NCBI RefSeq assembly: GCF_004798965.1
Contig: NZ_SDSD01000001.1
Coordinates: 186,001-250,000 of the forward strand
DNA length: 64,000 nucleotides
Source: Onishia niordana
Lineage (GTDB): Bacteria > Pseudomonadota > Gammaproteobacteria > Pseudomonadales > Halomonadaceae
Reading direction: 5' to 3'
Below the pieces are notes generated by a model, which was not told the origin of the DNA, did no database searches, and was given only the letters and a program-made list of their open reading frames with translations. Both the position numbers and the translations under genes were made by a program. Positions 36,646 to 48,480 of this stretch are shown here, piece after piece; positions within the stretch are counted from its first letter, which is position 1, and every line of letters begins with the position of its first letter.

Positions 36646-36681
36646 AGCACTAAGCAAATCAGTACAGCGAGCGCTTGTCAA

Positions 36682-37509
36682 CTATCGCTCCCGGGAAAGC
36701 CCTTCCTCCAACCGAGATATCTGTTCACTCAGCGCTTTCACATCGCGGCGCAGCGCATGCAGTTCACCAGCCTCGCCGGTACCATTCTCGATCTCCATCT
36801 GCACGCTTTCCTTCTGCATCACGTCGAGCACGATACCGATCATCATGTTGAGAAAAATGAAGGCGGTCAGGAAGATGAAGGTCAGATAATAAAGCCAGCT
36901 CCAGGCATGCAGCTCCTGAGTGGCGTACATCACATCGGTCCAATCCTCGAAGGTGGCGATACGAAACAGCGTCAGCATGGCAACCGAGATGTTGTCCCAC
37001 AGGAAAGGGTCAACGTCATGGAAAAGAAAGCTGCCAAGCGCTGCATAGATATAAAAGATGATGAACATCAGCAGGGCCACGTAACCCATGCGAGGAATCG
37101 ACTTGATAAGCGCGGCCAGCAGAATGCGCAGTTCAGGAATCATCGACACCAAGCGCAGCACCCTGAAGACCCGTAGCAAGCGTGCGAGCAGGACCATTTC
37201 CGAATCGTCCAGCGGTATCAGGCTTGCCGCGACGATCAGTGTATCGAAGACATTCCAGCCGTTTTTTAAAAAGTCCTTGATCGAGCGTTCGGCGGCCAGG
37301 CGAATCAGAATTTCGACAAGAAAGAACAGGGTCACCGCCCAGTCGAAATAGTACAGCACCTGCTCGAAACGACTGGTCTGTTCTTCATAGGTTTTAGCAC
37401 CGATCAGCAATGCTGAGACGAGAATGATGGCAATCACACAGGTCTCAAACAGCTTGTTGGCGCGCAGCCGCTCGAAGCGGGCCTGCCAGGTATTGAAGGG
37501 CTCACTCAT
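36682..37509 (-). CDS. Voltage-gated cation channel, BacNav-type, with acidic filter
   Basis: 275 residues with the six-helix plan of single-domain bacterial voltage-gated channels. The S4 sensor has arginines at every third position (ARLLRVFRVLRLV). S5 and the pore helix lead to the filter TFEDWTD, and S6 is FLTAFIFLNMMIGIVLDVM. A C-terminal coiled coil (LRRDVKALSEQISRLEEGL) should hold the tetramer together. NavAb has TLESWSM at the filter; the extra aspartates here equal two of the substitutions that make CavAb calcium-selective. Calcium permeation is therefore plausible, but this is inference. The gene stands alone between leuA and a small unknown gene. Confidence 0.9.
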   Translation of the reverse strand: MSEPFNTWQARFERLRANKLFETCVIAIILVSALLIGAKTYEEQTSRFEQVLYYFDWAVTLFFLVEILIRLAAERSIKDFLKNGWNVFDTLIVAASLIPLDDSEMVLLARLLRVFRVLRLVSMIPELRILLAALIKSIPRMGYVALLMFIIFYIYAALGSFLFHDVDPFLWDNISVAMLTLFRIATFEDWTDVMYATQELHAWSWLYYLTFIFLTAFIFLNMMIGIVLDVMQKESVQMEIENGTGEAGELHALRRDVKALSEQISRLEEGLSRER

Positions 37510-37784
37510 CGGGGGTCCAGGGGTCTCTCTCCAAGGGGCACGGATTACTCAATGGGGAGGGAGAATAGCATGTCGTCATGGCGGCATGCGTCGCGTTGGA
37601 TATTGGCCAGAGTGAACTAGGCCCTTCTGTGACACATCATCAATGCCGACCTCTATCAACATGCCGACGAAGCACTGCTGACAGAGGTAGCAATCGAATC
37701 GCGATGCTCAAGCACCGTGCTAAAGGTAACGCCCCACCCTCACCTGGTGGAACGGAGCGTATTAGTCCTAGGCAGGCATAAACA

Positions 37785-38042
37785 CTAGCTGGCCAGCCGC
37801 TCGCTAACTAGGATGGTCAATAGGTCTTGGGCGTGCTGGGCAGCCTCATGACCGAGAGTCGTTAGATAGCCACCATCATCTTTGGTAATCAGCCCCTTGT
37901 CATAGAGCCGGCGCGCAGCCTCAATCGCTTCAGGCGCAGCCGTCGAGTGAACCTTGATGCCCTCCTGAGTGGTGGAAAGATTGAACAAGCCAAGAATCTT
38001 TATTTCCTCGAATAGCTCAGGTGAATAGCGGGATGTGAGCAT
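37785..38042 (-). CDS. TIGR02647 family small protein
   Basis: 85 residues from the ATG at 38042, which follows GAGG; a longer frame from 38072 has no ribosome site. The conserved centre is LFNLSTTQEGIKVHSTAAPE followed by AARRLYDKGLITKDDGGYLTTLG. This pattern belongs to a small family found in Pseudomonas and relatives and annotated TIGR02647, with a winged-helix look. Function is not established. It stands alone, with ~275 bp of non-coding DNA upstream of the channel gene end. Confidence 0.75.
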   Translation of the reverse strand: MLTSRYSPELFEEIKILGLFNLSTTQEGIKVHSTAAPEAIEAARRLYDKGLITKDDGGYLTTLGHEAAQHAQDLLTILVSERLAS

Positions 38043-38090
38043 GGCGACCTCATGGCAGTTAGTGACCCTCACAAATTAGCTCGCCAGGCC

Positions 38091-38276
38091 TCAGTTCACC
38101 AGCACCACAACCTCCTTAATTTTAGGGGCAACTTGCCGATAACCATCATGGAGACCTGAGACGTCTGCCATATCACGCATCACCGGGCGCAGGCCGAGAT
38201 GAAGAGCGTGATCAAGAAGGCGAGCCAGCAAAACGCTATTTTCACGACTCTCAGAATAACAATGCCCAGAACCCAG
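38091..38276 (-). other. Possible gene remnant without a start codon
   Basis: A minus-strand frame ending in TGA at 38091-38093 reads SVLLARLLDHALHLGLRP, then MRDMADVSGLHDGYRQVAP and KIKEVVVLVN. The composition looks protein-like, but no start with a ribosome site is present, and upstream the frame runs into the antisense of the next gene. I cannot assign a family. It may be the 3' end of a decayed gene or a chance open frame. Confidence 0.25.
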
Positions 38277-38301
38277 CGGTTCTGTCGTGAAGGAGTCAGC
38301 T

Positions 38302-40455
38302 TTGAGCCCCCCAGGGAAGAAAGAAGAGCACAGCCAGCCTACCCCGGTCGGCGCCGGTGAAGTGACTGATGCGCTCTGGATTCAGCAGTTACAGGCTGAG
38401 CTGGAGCATACGCGACACGAGTGCGATCTCTGGCAGCAAGAGGCTGAACAGATCTTCGCGGAGATGTTTCGTCACAATACGGCGCCCAAGCTGCTGATCG
38501 AGCCTGAGAGCGGCCAAATCGTCGATGCCAATGATTCTGCCCTCGCCTTTTACGGCTACGCTCGATCGGCGATCGAACAACTGAACATTCGCGACATCAA
38601 CCCCCTCGATGAAGCGGCCCTAAAGCAAGAGCTTCACTTGGCCCATCGCGAAGAGCGTCGTTTTTTTCGTTTTCAGCACCGCCTGGCAAGCGGCGAGTTT
38701 CGTAACGTTGAGGTCTACAGCGGCCTGATAAAGCTAAGCGGTCGCCCGCTGCTCCACTCGATCGTCCACGATGTCACTGAACGCACCCGGGCTGAAGCCG
38801 AACTGGCCGCCAAGACAGAAGAATATCGCGATTTGGTCGAACAGCATCCACAATTCGTGATGCGATTTCTTCTCGACACCACACTCCTTTTCCTCAACTC
38901 GCCACTGGCGAATCTTATCGGCAAGCCCCCCCAAGCCCTGATGGGCCAACGCTGGATTGACCTGCTGCCCGCCCAGGGACAGCAGGACATCACCGACCAT
39001 CTGGCTAGCTTTACAGAAGAGACCCCCATCCGCGCATTCGAGAATCTAGTGACCGACAGCCAGGGCGAGACACGCTGGGTGCACTGGACCATTCGTGCTT
39101 TCTTCGACGAGCATGGCACGCCAACAGCGTTTCAGAGCGTCGGTATCGACATTACCGAGCGTCGCCAGCTCGAACAGGAGCATCGGCGGTTGAGCGAAAT
39201 CATCGAGGCAAGCCCCGACCTGATCTCGATGGCCGACACCGAAGCGCGCCCGTTTTATTACAATCCGGCCGGCCGGAAAATGATGGCCGATGCACAGGGC
39301 TCAATATTTCTCGATGAGCATATCGTGCATAAACACGTGACAGATATCTGGCAGTATCTCAAACACAACGCCATGCTTCAGGCACTGAGCAAAGGCTACT
39401 GGCAGGGAGAAGGCAATATTCGAAATACCCAGGGCAAGGAAGTCCCTGTTCGCCAGACGCTGATCGCCCATCGCAACCCGCAGAGAGCCGTCACGCATTT
39501 TTCCACCATCATGCATGACCTGACTAACCAGAAGGCCCTGGAGGCCGAGCACCGGCTAATGGCGACTGCTTTTCACACTGGCCAGGGAGTCATGATCGTC
39601 AACAGAGAGCGGGTCATCGAGCGCGTCAACGACGCTTTTACCGCCATAACCGGCTATGAGCCGAAAGACGTCGTGGGTCGTTCACCTCAGTTGCTGCAAT
39701 CAGGTCAGCACGATGAGACCTTCTATCAACGCATTGAATTGAGCCTCTCTATCAGTGGTTACTGGGAGGGTGAATATTGGTACCGGCACCGCAGCGGAGA
39801 AATCGTCCCTCTTTGGCAATCCATTGCCACGCTCAAAGATGCTCAGGGGAAGATCGAGCACTTTGTGTATATCTTCCACGACATTCGCCAACAGAAGACA
39901 TTGGAGAAAGAGCTCCAGCACTTGGCCGAACATGACCGCCTGACCGGCATCTGCAACCGCACCCGGCTCTATCGGCTGTTATCGCAATCCATGAATGAGC
40001 TTGAGCGCCACGACACGCCCTTTTCATTGATCATGCTCGATATCGATTGTTTCAAGCGCATCAACGATAATTTCGGTCATGATGTAGGCGACTACGTACT
40101 CAAGGCACTCACCGATATCATCCTCTGCCAACTGCGAGAGAGCGATGAATTCGGGCGTTGGGGGGGCGAGGAATTCATGGTACTTGCTAGCCACACGCAT
40201 CTGGAAGGTGCACTGACGGTGGCGGAACGGATTCGTGCCGCCGTTGAAGCGACGCCTTTCGAAGACATTGGTAGCTTAACTGTAAGCCTTGGCGTCGCCG
40301 AGATTTACCGGGACATGACGTTGGCTCAGGCAGAGAAAACCGTCGATAACGCCCTATATCACGCCAAACGACAAGGGAGAAACCGAGTGGAAGAGGCCCC
40401 CGGTGGCTCAGAAGACAGTACCGAGGACCCATTTAACTCTGCTTGGCGAAAGTGA
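38302..40455 (+). CDS. Diguanylate cyclase with multiple PAS domains
   Basis: About 717 residues. Four PAS-type modules can be traced (starting near residues 55, 170, 295 and 415), each followed by short linkers such as HDVTERTRAEAEL, VGIDITERRQLEQEH and FHDIRQQKTLEKEL. The last ~170 residues are a GGDEF domain with active-site GGEEF and an inhibitory site RESD five residues before it, so it should make c-di-GMP and be product-inhibited. There is no EAL domain or membrane segment, so it acts in the cytoplasm. I prefer the TTG at 38302 because AAGGAG lies 6 bases before it; a GTG at 38287 is possible. The sensed signal is unknown. Confidence 0.88.
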   Translation: MSPPGKKEEHSQPTPVGAGEVTDALWIQQLQAELEHTRHECDLWQQEAEQIFAEMFRHNTAPKLLIEPESGQIVDANDSALAFYGYARSAIEQLNIRDINPLDEAALKQELHLAHREERRFFRFQHRLASGEFRNVEVYSGLIKLSGRPLLHSIVHDVTERTRAEAELAAKTEEYRDLVEQHPQFVMRFLLDTTLLFLNSPLANLIGKPPQALMGQRWIDLLPAQGQQDITDHLASFTEETPIRAFENLVTDSQGETRWVHWTIRAFFDEHGTPTAFQSVGIDITERRQLEQEHRRLSEIIEASPDLISMADTEARPFYYNPAGRKMMADAQGSIFLDEHIVHKHVTDIWQYLKHNAMLQALSKGYWQGEGNIRNTQGKEVPVRQTLIAHRNPQRAVTHFSTIMHDLTNQKALEAEHRLMATAFHTGQGVMIVNRERVIERVNDAFTAITGYEPKDVVGRSPQLLQSGQHDETFYQRIELSLSISGYWEGEYWYRHRSGEIVPLWQSIATLKDAQGKIEHFVYIFHDIRQQKTLEKELQHLAEHDRLTGICNRTRLYRLLSQSMNELERHDTPFSLIMLDIDCFKRINDNFGHDVGDYVLKALTDIILCQLRESDEFGRWGGEEFMVLASHTHLEGALTVAERIRAAVEATPFEDIGSLTVSLGVAEIYRDMTLAQAEKTVDNALYHAKRQGRNRVEEAPGGSEDSTEDPFNSAWRK

Positions 40456-40474
40456 AAGGCTGGCTAAGGCAGCC

Positions 40475-41701
40475 TCAGCTTTCCAGATCGCTCTGGCGAT
40501 AGCCGATGAGATAAAGGACTGCATCGAGCCCCAGGGTAGAGATCGAGTGGCTGGCCTGCTCACGCACCAGCGGCTTGGCCCGAAAGGCGATGCCGAGTCC
40601 GGCCGTGGCCAGCATCTTCAAGTCATTAGCGCCATCGCCCACGGCAATGGTCTGCTCGAGTGTAAGCCCCTCGCGTTCGGCTATCTCGCGCAGCAGACAG
40701 GCCTTGCGCTCGGCATCCAGGATCGGCTCGCGCACCTCGCCGGTGACCTTGCCATTCTCGATGACCAGCTCGTTGGCATGCACCTCGTCAAAGCCAAGCC
40801 GCTGCTGCAGGTGTTCGGCAAAATAGGTGAAGCCCCCCGAGAGGATGGCGGTGCGATAGCCAAGGCGTTTCAGGTGCTTCATTAGCCGCTCGACGCCATC
40901 CATCAGCGGCAGATTCTCGGCAATCTCGGCGAGTACGGCCTCATCGAGGCCCTTCAACTTGCTCATGCGCTCGCGAAAGCTCTGCTGAAAGTCCAGCTCG
41001 CCCCGCATGGCACGCTCGGTAACAGCGGCCACTTCGTCGCCCACACCATGGCGCCTGGCCAGCTCATCGATCACCTCGGTCTGAATCAGCGTCGAATCCA
41101 TGTCGAAGCACACCAGGCGGCGGTGGCGACGCCAAATGGAATCTTCCTGGATGGCGATATCCACGCCGTGCATGGCGCCCAGTGCCAGGGCCTTCTCACG
41201 TAGAGACGGCAAGTCGATCTCATCACCGCGCAGCCAGCACTCAACGCAGGCGCCCATCGGATGACGATCTTCGCCTTCACCAGGCACGCTGCCATCCAGC
41301 GGCTCGCGGCCTGAGAGCCGGTGCATCAGCTCAACGGTCAGACCATGCTCGGATGTGAGGGCGCCAACTTCGGCAAGAATGCCCGCCGGCAAGTGAGGCG
41401 CCAGCAGCGTCAGGATCAGGCGTGGTTGGCTTTCCTGAACACTCCAGCGTTGATAATCCCCGGCGCCAACCTGCACTGCCTGGATATCGAGCCCCAAGGC
41501 ATTACCAGCCTCAGCGAGAGTCGCTTCCAGATCGCTGTCCTGATCGAGCCCGACCAGCGCCTCAAGCGAGAGGATATCGAAGGTCACGCTCTGGTTGATG
41601 TCCAGCAACCGGGCCCCGGCGCGGGCAAGCGCTTGTCCAAGCCTGGCGAGCTGGCCAGGATGGGCCTGGCCCGTGGCGCGAATCAGGAGTCGTCGTGTCA
41701 T
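40475..41701 (-). CDS. serB: Phosphoserine phosphatase SerB
   Basis: 408 residues. The N-terminal half carries tandem ACT-like domains (LLIRATGQAHPGQLARL). The C-terminal half is a HAD phosphatase with the nucleophile motif CFDMDSTLIQTEVIDELA, ILSGGFTYFAEHL and the metal-site motif AVGDGANDLKMLATAGLGIA. It catalyses the last step of serine synthesis. It converges with the diguanylate cyclase gene, with 19 bp between, and follows parC after 11 bp. Confidence 0.95.
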   Translation of the reverse strand: MTRRLLIRATGQAHPGQLARLGQALARAGARLLDINQSVTFDILSLEALVGLDQDSDLEATLAEAGNALGLDIQAVQVGAGDYQRWSVQESQPRLILTLLAPHLPAGILAEVGALTSEHGLTVELMHRLSGREPLDGSVPGEGEDRHPMGACVECWLRGDEIDLPSLREKALALGAMHGVDIAIQEDSIWRRHRRLVCFDMDSTLIQTEVIDELARRHGVGDEVAAVTERAMRGELDFQQSFRERMSKLKGLDEAVLAEIAENLPLMDGVERLMKHLKRLGYRTAILSGGFTYFAEHLQQRLGFDEVHANELVIENGKVTGEVREPILDAERKACLLREIAEREGLTLEQTIAVGDGANDLKMLATAGLGIAFRAKPLVREQASHSISTLGLDAVLYLIGYRQSDLES

Positions 41702-41712
41702 GGGACCTTCCT

Positions 41713-43965
41713 TCAGTCATCAATGGCGAGACGGTCAACCTTCTGGAAGCCGCGCGGCAGCTTACTGCCACGGCGTCCGCGGTCGCCAGTATAGTAGTCG
41801 AGATCACTCGGCTTGAGCGTCAGCTTGCGCTTGCCGGCATGCAGTACCAGAGCGGCCCCATGAGGCAGCAGCACCAGGTCGCGCATGAACTCCTCGCGCC
41901 GCGCGGCTCGGGTGCCGGGAATATCCAGCATCTTGTTGCCTTTGCCCTTGGCCATCTCCGGCAGCTGCTCAAGCGCAAACACCAGCAGGCGCCCCTCGTT
42001 GGAAACGGCGGCCACCTTGACCCCTTCACCGCTCGGCACGGCTAGTGGCGGAATCACAGCACAACCCTTGGGCACCGAGAGAACGGCCTTGCCGGCCTTG
42101 TTCTTGCCAATCAGGTCCTCGAGCTTGGTGACAAACCCATAGCCACCATCGGAGGCCAGCAGATAGCGGGTCTCGGGAGGCGCCAGCATCAAGCCCGCCA
42201 TGTGCGAGCCGGCCGCAGTATTGACGCGCCCGGTGATCGGCTCGCCCTGGCTTCTGGCGCTGGGCAGGTTATGGGCGCTCAACGTGTAGGCGCGTCCGGT
42301 ATCGTCAAGCAGCACCAGTGGCTGGTTGGTCTTGCCGCGCGCCGCTAGATGGAAGCGGTCACCGGACTTGTAGCTGAGTCCGGCCGGATCGATCTCATGG
42401 CCCTTGGCGGAGCGAATCCACCCCTTCTCTGAAAGCACCACGGTAACCGGATCCGCACCCAGTAATTCGACCTCGGATAGCGCCTTGGCCTCGCTGCGCT
42501 CGACCAGCGGTGCGCGGCGATCATCGCCATGTTGCTTGGCAGCCTCGCGCAGCTCTTCCTCGATCAGATCGGTGAGCGCTTCCTCGCTGCTCAGCAGTTT
42601 CTTGAGATGCTTGCGCTCGGCGGCCAGCTCGTCCTGCTCGCCGCGAATCTTGAACTCTTCGAGCTTGGCCAGGTGGCGCAGGCGCAGCTCGAGTATCGCC
42701 TCGGCTTGGCGCTCGGAAAGCTCGAACGCCGTGATCAATGCGGCCTTGGGCTCGTCTTCCTCGCGGATGATGCGGATCACTTCATCGATATTGAGATAGG
42801 CAGTCAGCAGGCCCTCAAGGATGTGCAGGCGATCCTCGACCTTGCCTAGCCGATGCTCGAGGCGACGGCGCACCGTGGTTCGCCGGTAGTTGAGCCATTC
42901 GCCGAGAAGCTGCGGCAATGGCATGACCCGCGGGCGGCCATCGAGGCCTATCACATTCATGTTGACGCGAATGTTCTTCTCGAGATCACTGGTGGCGAAC
43001 AGGTGCGCCATCAGCGCCTCGATGTCGACCCGGTTGGAGCGCGGTTCGATGACCAGCCGGGTCGGGGTCTCGTGGGTCGACTCGTCGCGCAGGTCAGCGA
43101 CCATCGGCAGCTTCTTCGCCTGCATCTGGGCGGCGATCTGCTCGAGCACCTTGGAACCACTGACCTGATAGGGCAGCGCGGTGATCACCACCTTGCCCTC
43201 TTCCAGCGTGTAGCGAGCACGCAACTTGACCGAGCCACGCCCGCTCTCGTAGAGCTTACGCAGGTCAGCGCGCGGGGTGATGATCTCGGCGGCAGTGGGA
43301 AAGTCCGGCGCCGGCACATGCTCAAGCAGATCGACCGTCGTCGCCTCGGGATGGCGCAGCAGATGACAGGTCGCCTCGACCACTTCATTGACATTGTGAG
43401 GAGGAATATCAGTGGCCATGCCCACGGCAATGCCTGTGCCGCCATTGAGCAGCACATGGGGCAGCTTGGCTGGCAGCACCACCGGCTCGTTCATGGTGCC
43501 GTCGAAGTTGGGCGTCCAATCCACGGTGCCCTGACCGAGCTCACTGAGCAGCACCTCGGAAAACTTGGACAACCGCGCCTCGGTGTAGCGCATGGCGGCG
43601 AAGGACTTGGGGTCATCGGGACTGCCCCAGTTGCCCTGACCATCCACCAGCGGATAACGGTAGCTGAACGATTGCGCCATCAGCACCATCGCCTCGTAGC
43701 AGGCACTGTCACCGTGGGGGTGGAACTTGCCGAGTACGTCGCCGACGGTACGCGCCGATTTCTTGTACTTGGCGTTGGCATTGAGTGCCAGCTCGCGCAT
43801 GGCGTAGATGATGCGTCGCTGCACCGGCTTCATGCCATCGCCGATGTGCGGCAGCGCACGGTCGAGAATCACGTACATCGAGTAGTCGAGGTACGCCTTT
43901 TCGGTGTACTCGCGAAGGGACAGACGCTCGACGTCCCCCTCCGCGACCTGAATATCCATGGTCAT
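41713..43965 (-). CDS. parC: DNA topoisomerase IV subunit A
   Basis: 750 residues, full length. The quinolone-resistance region reads [17 protein letters not shown] and has the wild-type Ser and Glu of Escherichia coli ParC. The catalytic tyrosine lies in [13 protein letters not shown]. The C-terminal beta-pinwheel repeats end in [20 protein letters not shown]. With ParE it decatenates daughter chromosomes. It starts 7 bp after parE, so the two are cotranscribed. Confidence 0.96.
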   Translation of the reverse strand: MTMDIQVAEGDVERLSLREYTEKAYLDYSMYVILDRALPHIGDGMKPVQRRIIYAMRELALNANAKYKKSARTVGDVLGKFHPHGDSACYEAMVLMAQSFSYRYPLVDGQGNWGSPDDPKSFAAMRYTEARLSKFSEVLLSELGQGTVDWTPNFDGTMNEPVVLPAKLPHVLLNGGTGIAVGMATDIPPHNVNEVVEATCHLLRHPEATTVDLLEHVPAPDFPTAAEIITPRADLRKLYESGRGSVKLRARYTLEEGKVVITALPYQVSGSKVLEQIAAQMQAKKLPMVADLRDESTHETPTRLVIEPRSNRVDIEALMAHLFATSDLEKNIRVNMNVIGLDGRPRVMPLPQLLGEWLNYRRTTVRRRLEHRLGKVEDRLHILEGLLTAYLNIDEVIRIIREEDEPKAALITAFELSERQAEAILELRLRHLAKLEEFKIRGEQDELAAERKHLKKLLSSEEALTDLIEEELREAAKQHGDDRRAPLVERSEAKALSEVELLGADPVTVVLSEKGWIRSAKGHEIDPAGLSYKSGDRFHLAARGKTNQPLVLLDDTGRAYTLSAHNLPSARSQGEPITGRVNTAAGSHMAGLMLAPPETRYLLASDGGYGFVTKLEDLIGKNKAGKAVLSVPKGCAVIPPLAVPSGEGVKVAAVSNEGRLLVFALEQLPEMAKGKGNKMLDIPGTRAARREEFMRDLVLLPHGAALVLHAGKRKLTLKPSDLDYYTGDRGRRGSKLPRGFQKVDRLAIDD

Positions 43966-43972
43966 CGGGGAA

Positions 43973-45937
<1,965 letters not shown>

Positions 45938-45966
45938 TCAAGCGAAGCCTATCGTCATGCGGGTTA

Positions 45967-46614
45967 TTAGATCGTGGTGATGCGGCCCGGTCTCAGGCGA
46001 CGTCCACCGTGCGCCAGTATCGCCGGCAGATAGTCGGCGAGCGCGCTGAAGCCATGATCGCCGCCGGGATGCAGGATGGTGGAACATCCGGCATAGGCCG
46101 TGAAGGCCTCGCGACAGTCCAGGGTCTCATCAGCGGTGCCCAGCAGTAGCAAATAATGCGCAGGCGTCAACCGCGGCGGTGTCAGGGCTTCGAGCGCCTC
46201 ATGATGATGATGGTCGATCACGAAGTGCTCGCCGGTATCCGCATTGGCGAAGGCCTCACCGATCCAGCCCCGCACCAACTGCGCCGGTCGCACCGCCGGG
46301 TTGATAACTACCGCCGGCAGGCCCCGTCGCTCAGCAAGGCAGCTGACCAGAAAACCGCCCATGGAACTGCCCACCAGCAGCGGGCGCGACCCCAGCGTAT
46401 TAAGTGCCGCCTCGGCGACAGCCAGGGCCTGGTCGGGGCGATGCGGTAGCTGCGGCGCCGCACAGGGCAAGGGCTCCCCCTCGACAGCGTCACAGGCGGC
46501 ACGCATCAGCCGCGACTTGGGCGAACTGATCCCGCTGTTGAAACCGTGTAGATAGAGTACGCCACTGACCGGTACCGTCTCACGATCGATGGCTGGGCTC
46601 AGCATACCGCACAT
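45967..46614 (-). CDS. yqiA: YqiA-type alpha/beta-hydrolase (esterase)
   Basis: 215 residues. The alpha/beta-hydrolase signs are VLYLHGFNSGISSPKS, the nucleophile elbow LVGSSMGGFL and the C-terminal histidine GGDHGFSAL. YqiA in Escherichia coli is an esterase acting on short acyl and palmitoyl-CoA substrates, and its gene precedes parE as here. Natural substrate is unknown. The start at 46614 is preceded by a weak ribosome site; an ATG three codons on is possible. Confidence 0.88.
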   Translation of the reverse strand: MCGMLSPAIDRETVPVSGVLYLHGFNSGISSPKSRLMRAACDAVEGEPLPCAAPQLPHRPDQALAVAEAALNTLGSRPLLVGSSMGGFLVSCLAERRGLPAVVINPAVRPAQLVRGWIGEAFANADTGEHFVIDHHHHEALEALTPPRLTPAHYLLLLGTADETLDCREAFTAYAGCSTILHPGGDHGFSALADYLPAILAHGGRRLRPGRITTI

Positions 46615-46633
46615 CCTGTATGCACATCCAGCA

Positions 46634-48370
46634 TCAAGACTGACCGGCGCTCGACGTTGCGGCTTCCTTGCTGGCCTGATCTTCGGCGCCCCACAAGGCC
46701 TCGATCAGTCCGCGACTGGAGTCGTCCATCGTCTCCAGGCCCTCACGGGATCCGAGGATGCGCTCGGTCTCACCGGCGATCTGCTTGCCGAGCTCCACGC
46801 CCCACTGATCGAAGGGATTGATGTCCCAGATCGTGGCTTGGACGAACACCTTATGCTCGTAAAGCGCGATCAGCGCCCCGAGGGTGTGTGGCGTCAGGCG
46901 GTCAAGCAGCACGGTGCTTGAAGGCTGGTTACCACGATAGCGCTTATGGCTCGGCCGTGGGCCATCATCCTCGATGGCATCGTCCCCCAGCATCAGCAGG
47001 CGCGATTGGGCGAAGCAGTTGGCCAGTGTCAGGCGATGCTGTGCCTTCAGGTGCGCGCGGGTGTCATCGTTCTCGACACGGTCATAGCGGCGCAGTGGGG
47101 CAATGAAGTCGCACTCCACGGACTGGGTACCCTGGTGCAGCAGCTGATAGAAGGCATGCTGCGCATTGGGACCCAGCTGGCCCCACAGCACCGGACAGGT
47201 GGAGTAAGCGGTCATCTCGCCTTCATTGGTCACCGACTTGCCGTTGGATTCCATCTCGAGCTGCTCGAGATAGCTTGCGAAATACTCGAGCCGCCCATCG
47301 TAGGGCAGGATGGAGTGCGCGCGAATATCCAGGAAGTTGACGTTCCAGATGCCGGCGAGCCCCAACAGAACAGGCAGATTGTCCTCTAGCGGCGCCTCCT
47401 GGAAGTGACGGTCCATGGCATGGGCCCCACCCAGCAGTGCGCGGAAGTTGGGCATCCCCACCATCAAGGCGATGGGCAACCCGATGGCGCCCCACAGTGA
47501 GTAGCGCCCACCGACCCACTCCCAGAACTCGAGCTGATTGGCCGGCGCGATGCCCCATTCCGCCATCTTCTCGGGACTCGCCGAAACACCAATGAAGTGC
47601 TGGCGCATCACCAGGGCCCGGTCGATGGCGTGGGGCTCTTCGTGATCATCATGGACCAACCGACCCAACAACCAGTCCCGCGCCGTACGGGCGTTCGACA
47701 GGGTATCGATGGTAGTGAAGGACTTCGAGGACAGCACGAACAGCGTGGTCTCAGGATTAAGCCGTGCGAGGTAATCGGCGAGCTGAGAGCCATCCATGGT
47801 CGAGGCGAAGTGCACATTGATGTCATGAACACCATCGGGGCGATAGTCAGCGAGCGCATGCGTCACCATCAGCGGGCCAAGATCCGACCCCCCGACCCCC
47901 AGGTTGACCACGTCACTGATCGCCTTGCCGGTAGCCCCGCGCCACTGGCCGGCGAGGAACTTGTCGACCATCGCCTCCATGCGGTCGAGGGTTTCATGCA
48001 CCGCGGGCACCAGGTCATGGCCCTCGACCTCAAGATGGGCATCAGCCGGCAGGCGCAGCGCGGTGTGCAGCGCCGGGCGATCCTCCGATTGGTTGACCCG
48101 CTCACCGGCCAGCAACCGAGAAATGGCCTCGGGCACTCCAGCCTCACGAGCGAGTGCCATCAGCCCCTCGAAGGTCTCTTCGCTAAAGCGCTGTTTGGAG
48201 AGATCAAGCGTCAGCCCCGCAGCGCTCCGGCTGTAAAGGGCATAACGCTCACGGCCTGCAGCGGTGGCATCCTCGAATAGCGTTTTGAGGTGAACATCAC
48301 GCATTTCACGGGCGTGGGCCTCCAGTGCCTGCCAAGCGGGTTGCTGATCAATAGACGGTCGGCGGCTCAT
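46634..48370 (-). CDS. pgi: Glucose-6-phosphate isomerase
   Basis: 578 residues from the ATG at 48370, which follows AAGGAG. A longer frame to 48709 would run through the cmoA promoter and gene and is rejected. Family motifs are NLGVGGSDLGPLMV, VLSSKSFTTIDTLSNA and the C-terminal INPFDQWGVELGKQIA. It interconverts glucose-6-phosphate and fructose-6-phosphate. It diverges from cmoA across 110 bp. It ends 19 bp before the yqiA start. Confidence 0.95.
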   Translation of the reverse strand: MSRRPSIDQQPAWQALEAHAREMRDVHLKTLFEDATAAGRERYALYSRSAAGLTLDLSKQRFSEETFEGLMALAREAGVPEAISRLLAGERVNQSEDRPALHTALRLPADAHLEVEGHDLVPAVHETLDRMEAMVDKFLAGQWRGATGKAISDVVNLGVGGSDLGPLMVTHALADYRPDGVHDINVHFASTMDGSQLADYLARLNPETTLFVLSSKSFTTIDTLSNARTARDWLLGRLVHDDHEEPHAIDRALVMRQHFIGVSASPEKMAEWGIAPANQLEFWEWVGGRYSLWGAIGLPIALMVGMPNFRALLGGAHAMDRHFQEAPLEDNLPVLLGLAGIWNVNFLDIRAHSILPYDGRLEYFASYLEQLEMESNGKSVTNEGEMTAYSTCPVLWGQLGPNAQHAFYQLLHQGTQSVECDFIAPLRRYDRVENDDTRAHLKAQHRLTLANCFAQSRLLMLGDDAIEDDGPRPSHKRYRGNQPSSTVLLDRLTPHTLGALIALYEHKVFVQATIWDINPFDQWGVELGKQIAGETERILGSREGLETMDDSSRGLIEALWGAEDQASKEAATSSAGQS

Positions 48371-48480
48371 GGTATCTCTCCTTGACGAGCACGGTGAATA
48401 CGCAGGCAGTGGCGAATCGTGCAGCTTGACGGCGCGGGGCGTAGAATGCCCGAAATTCTTGACGACCCTGACACAACGCC

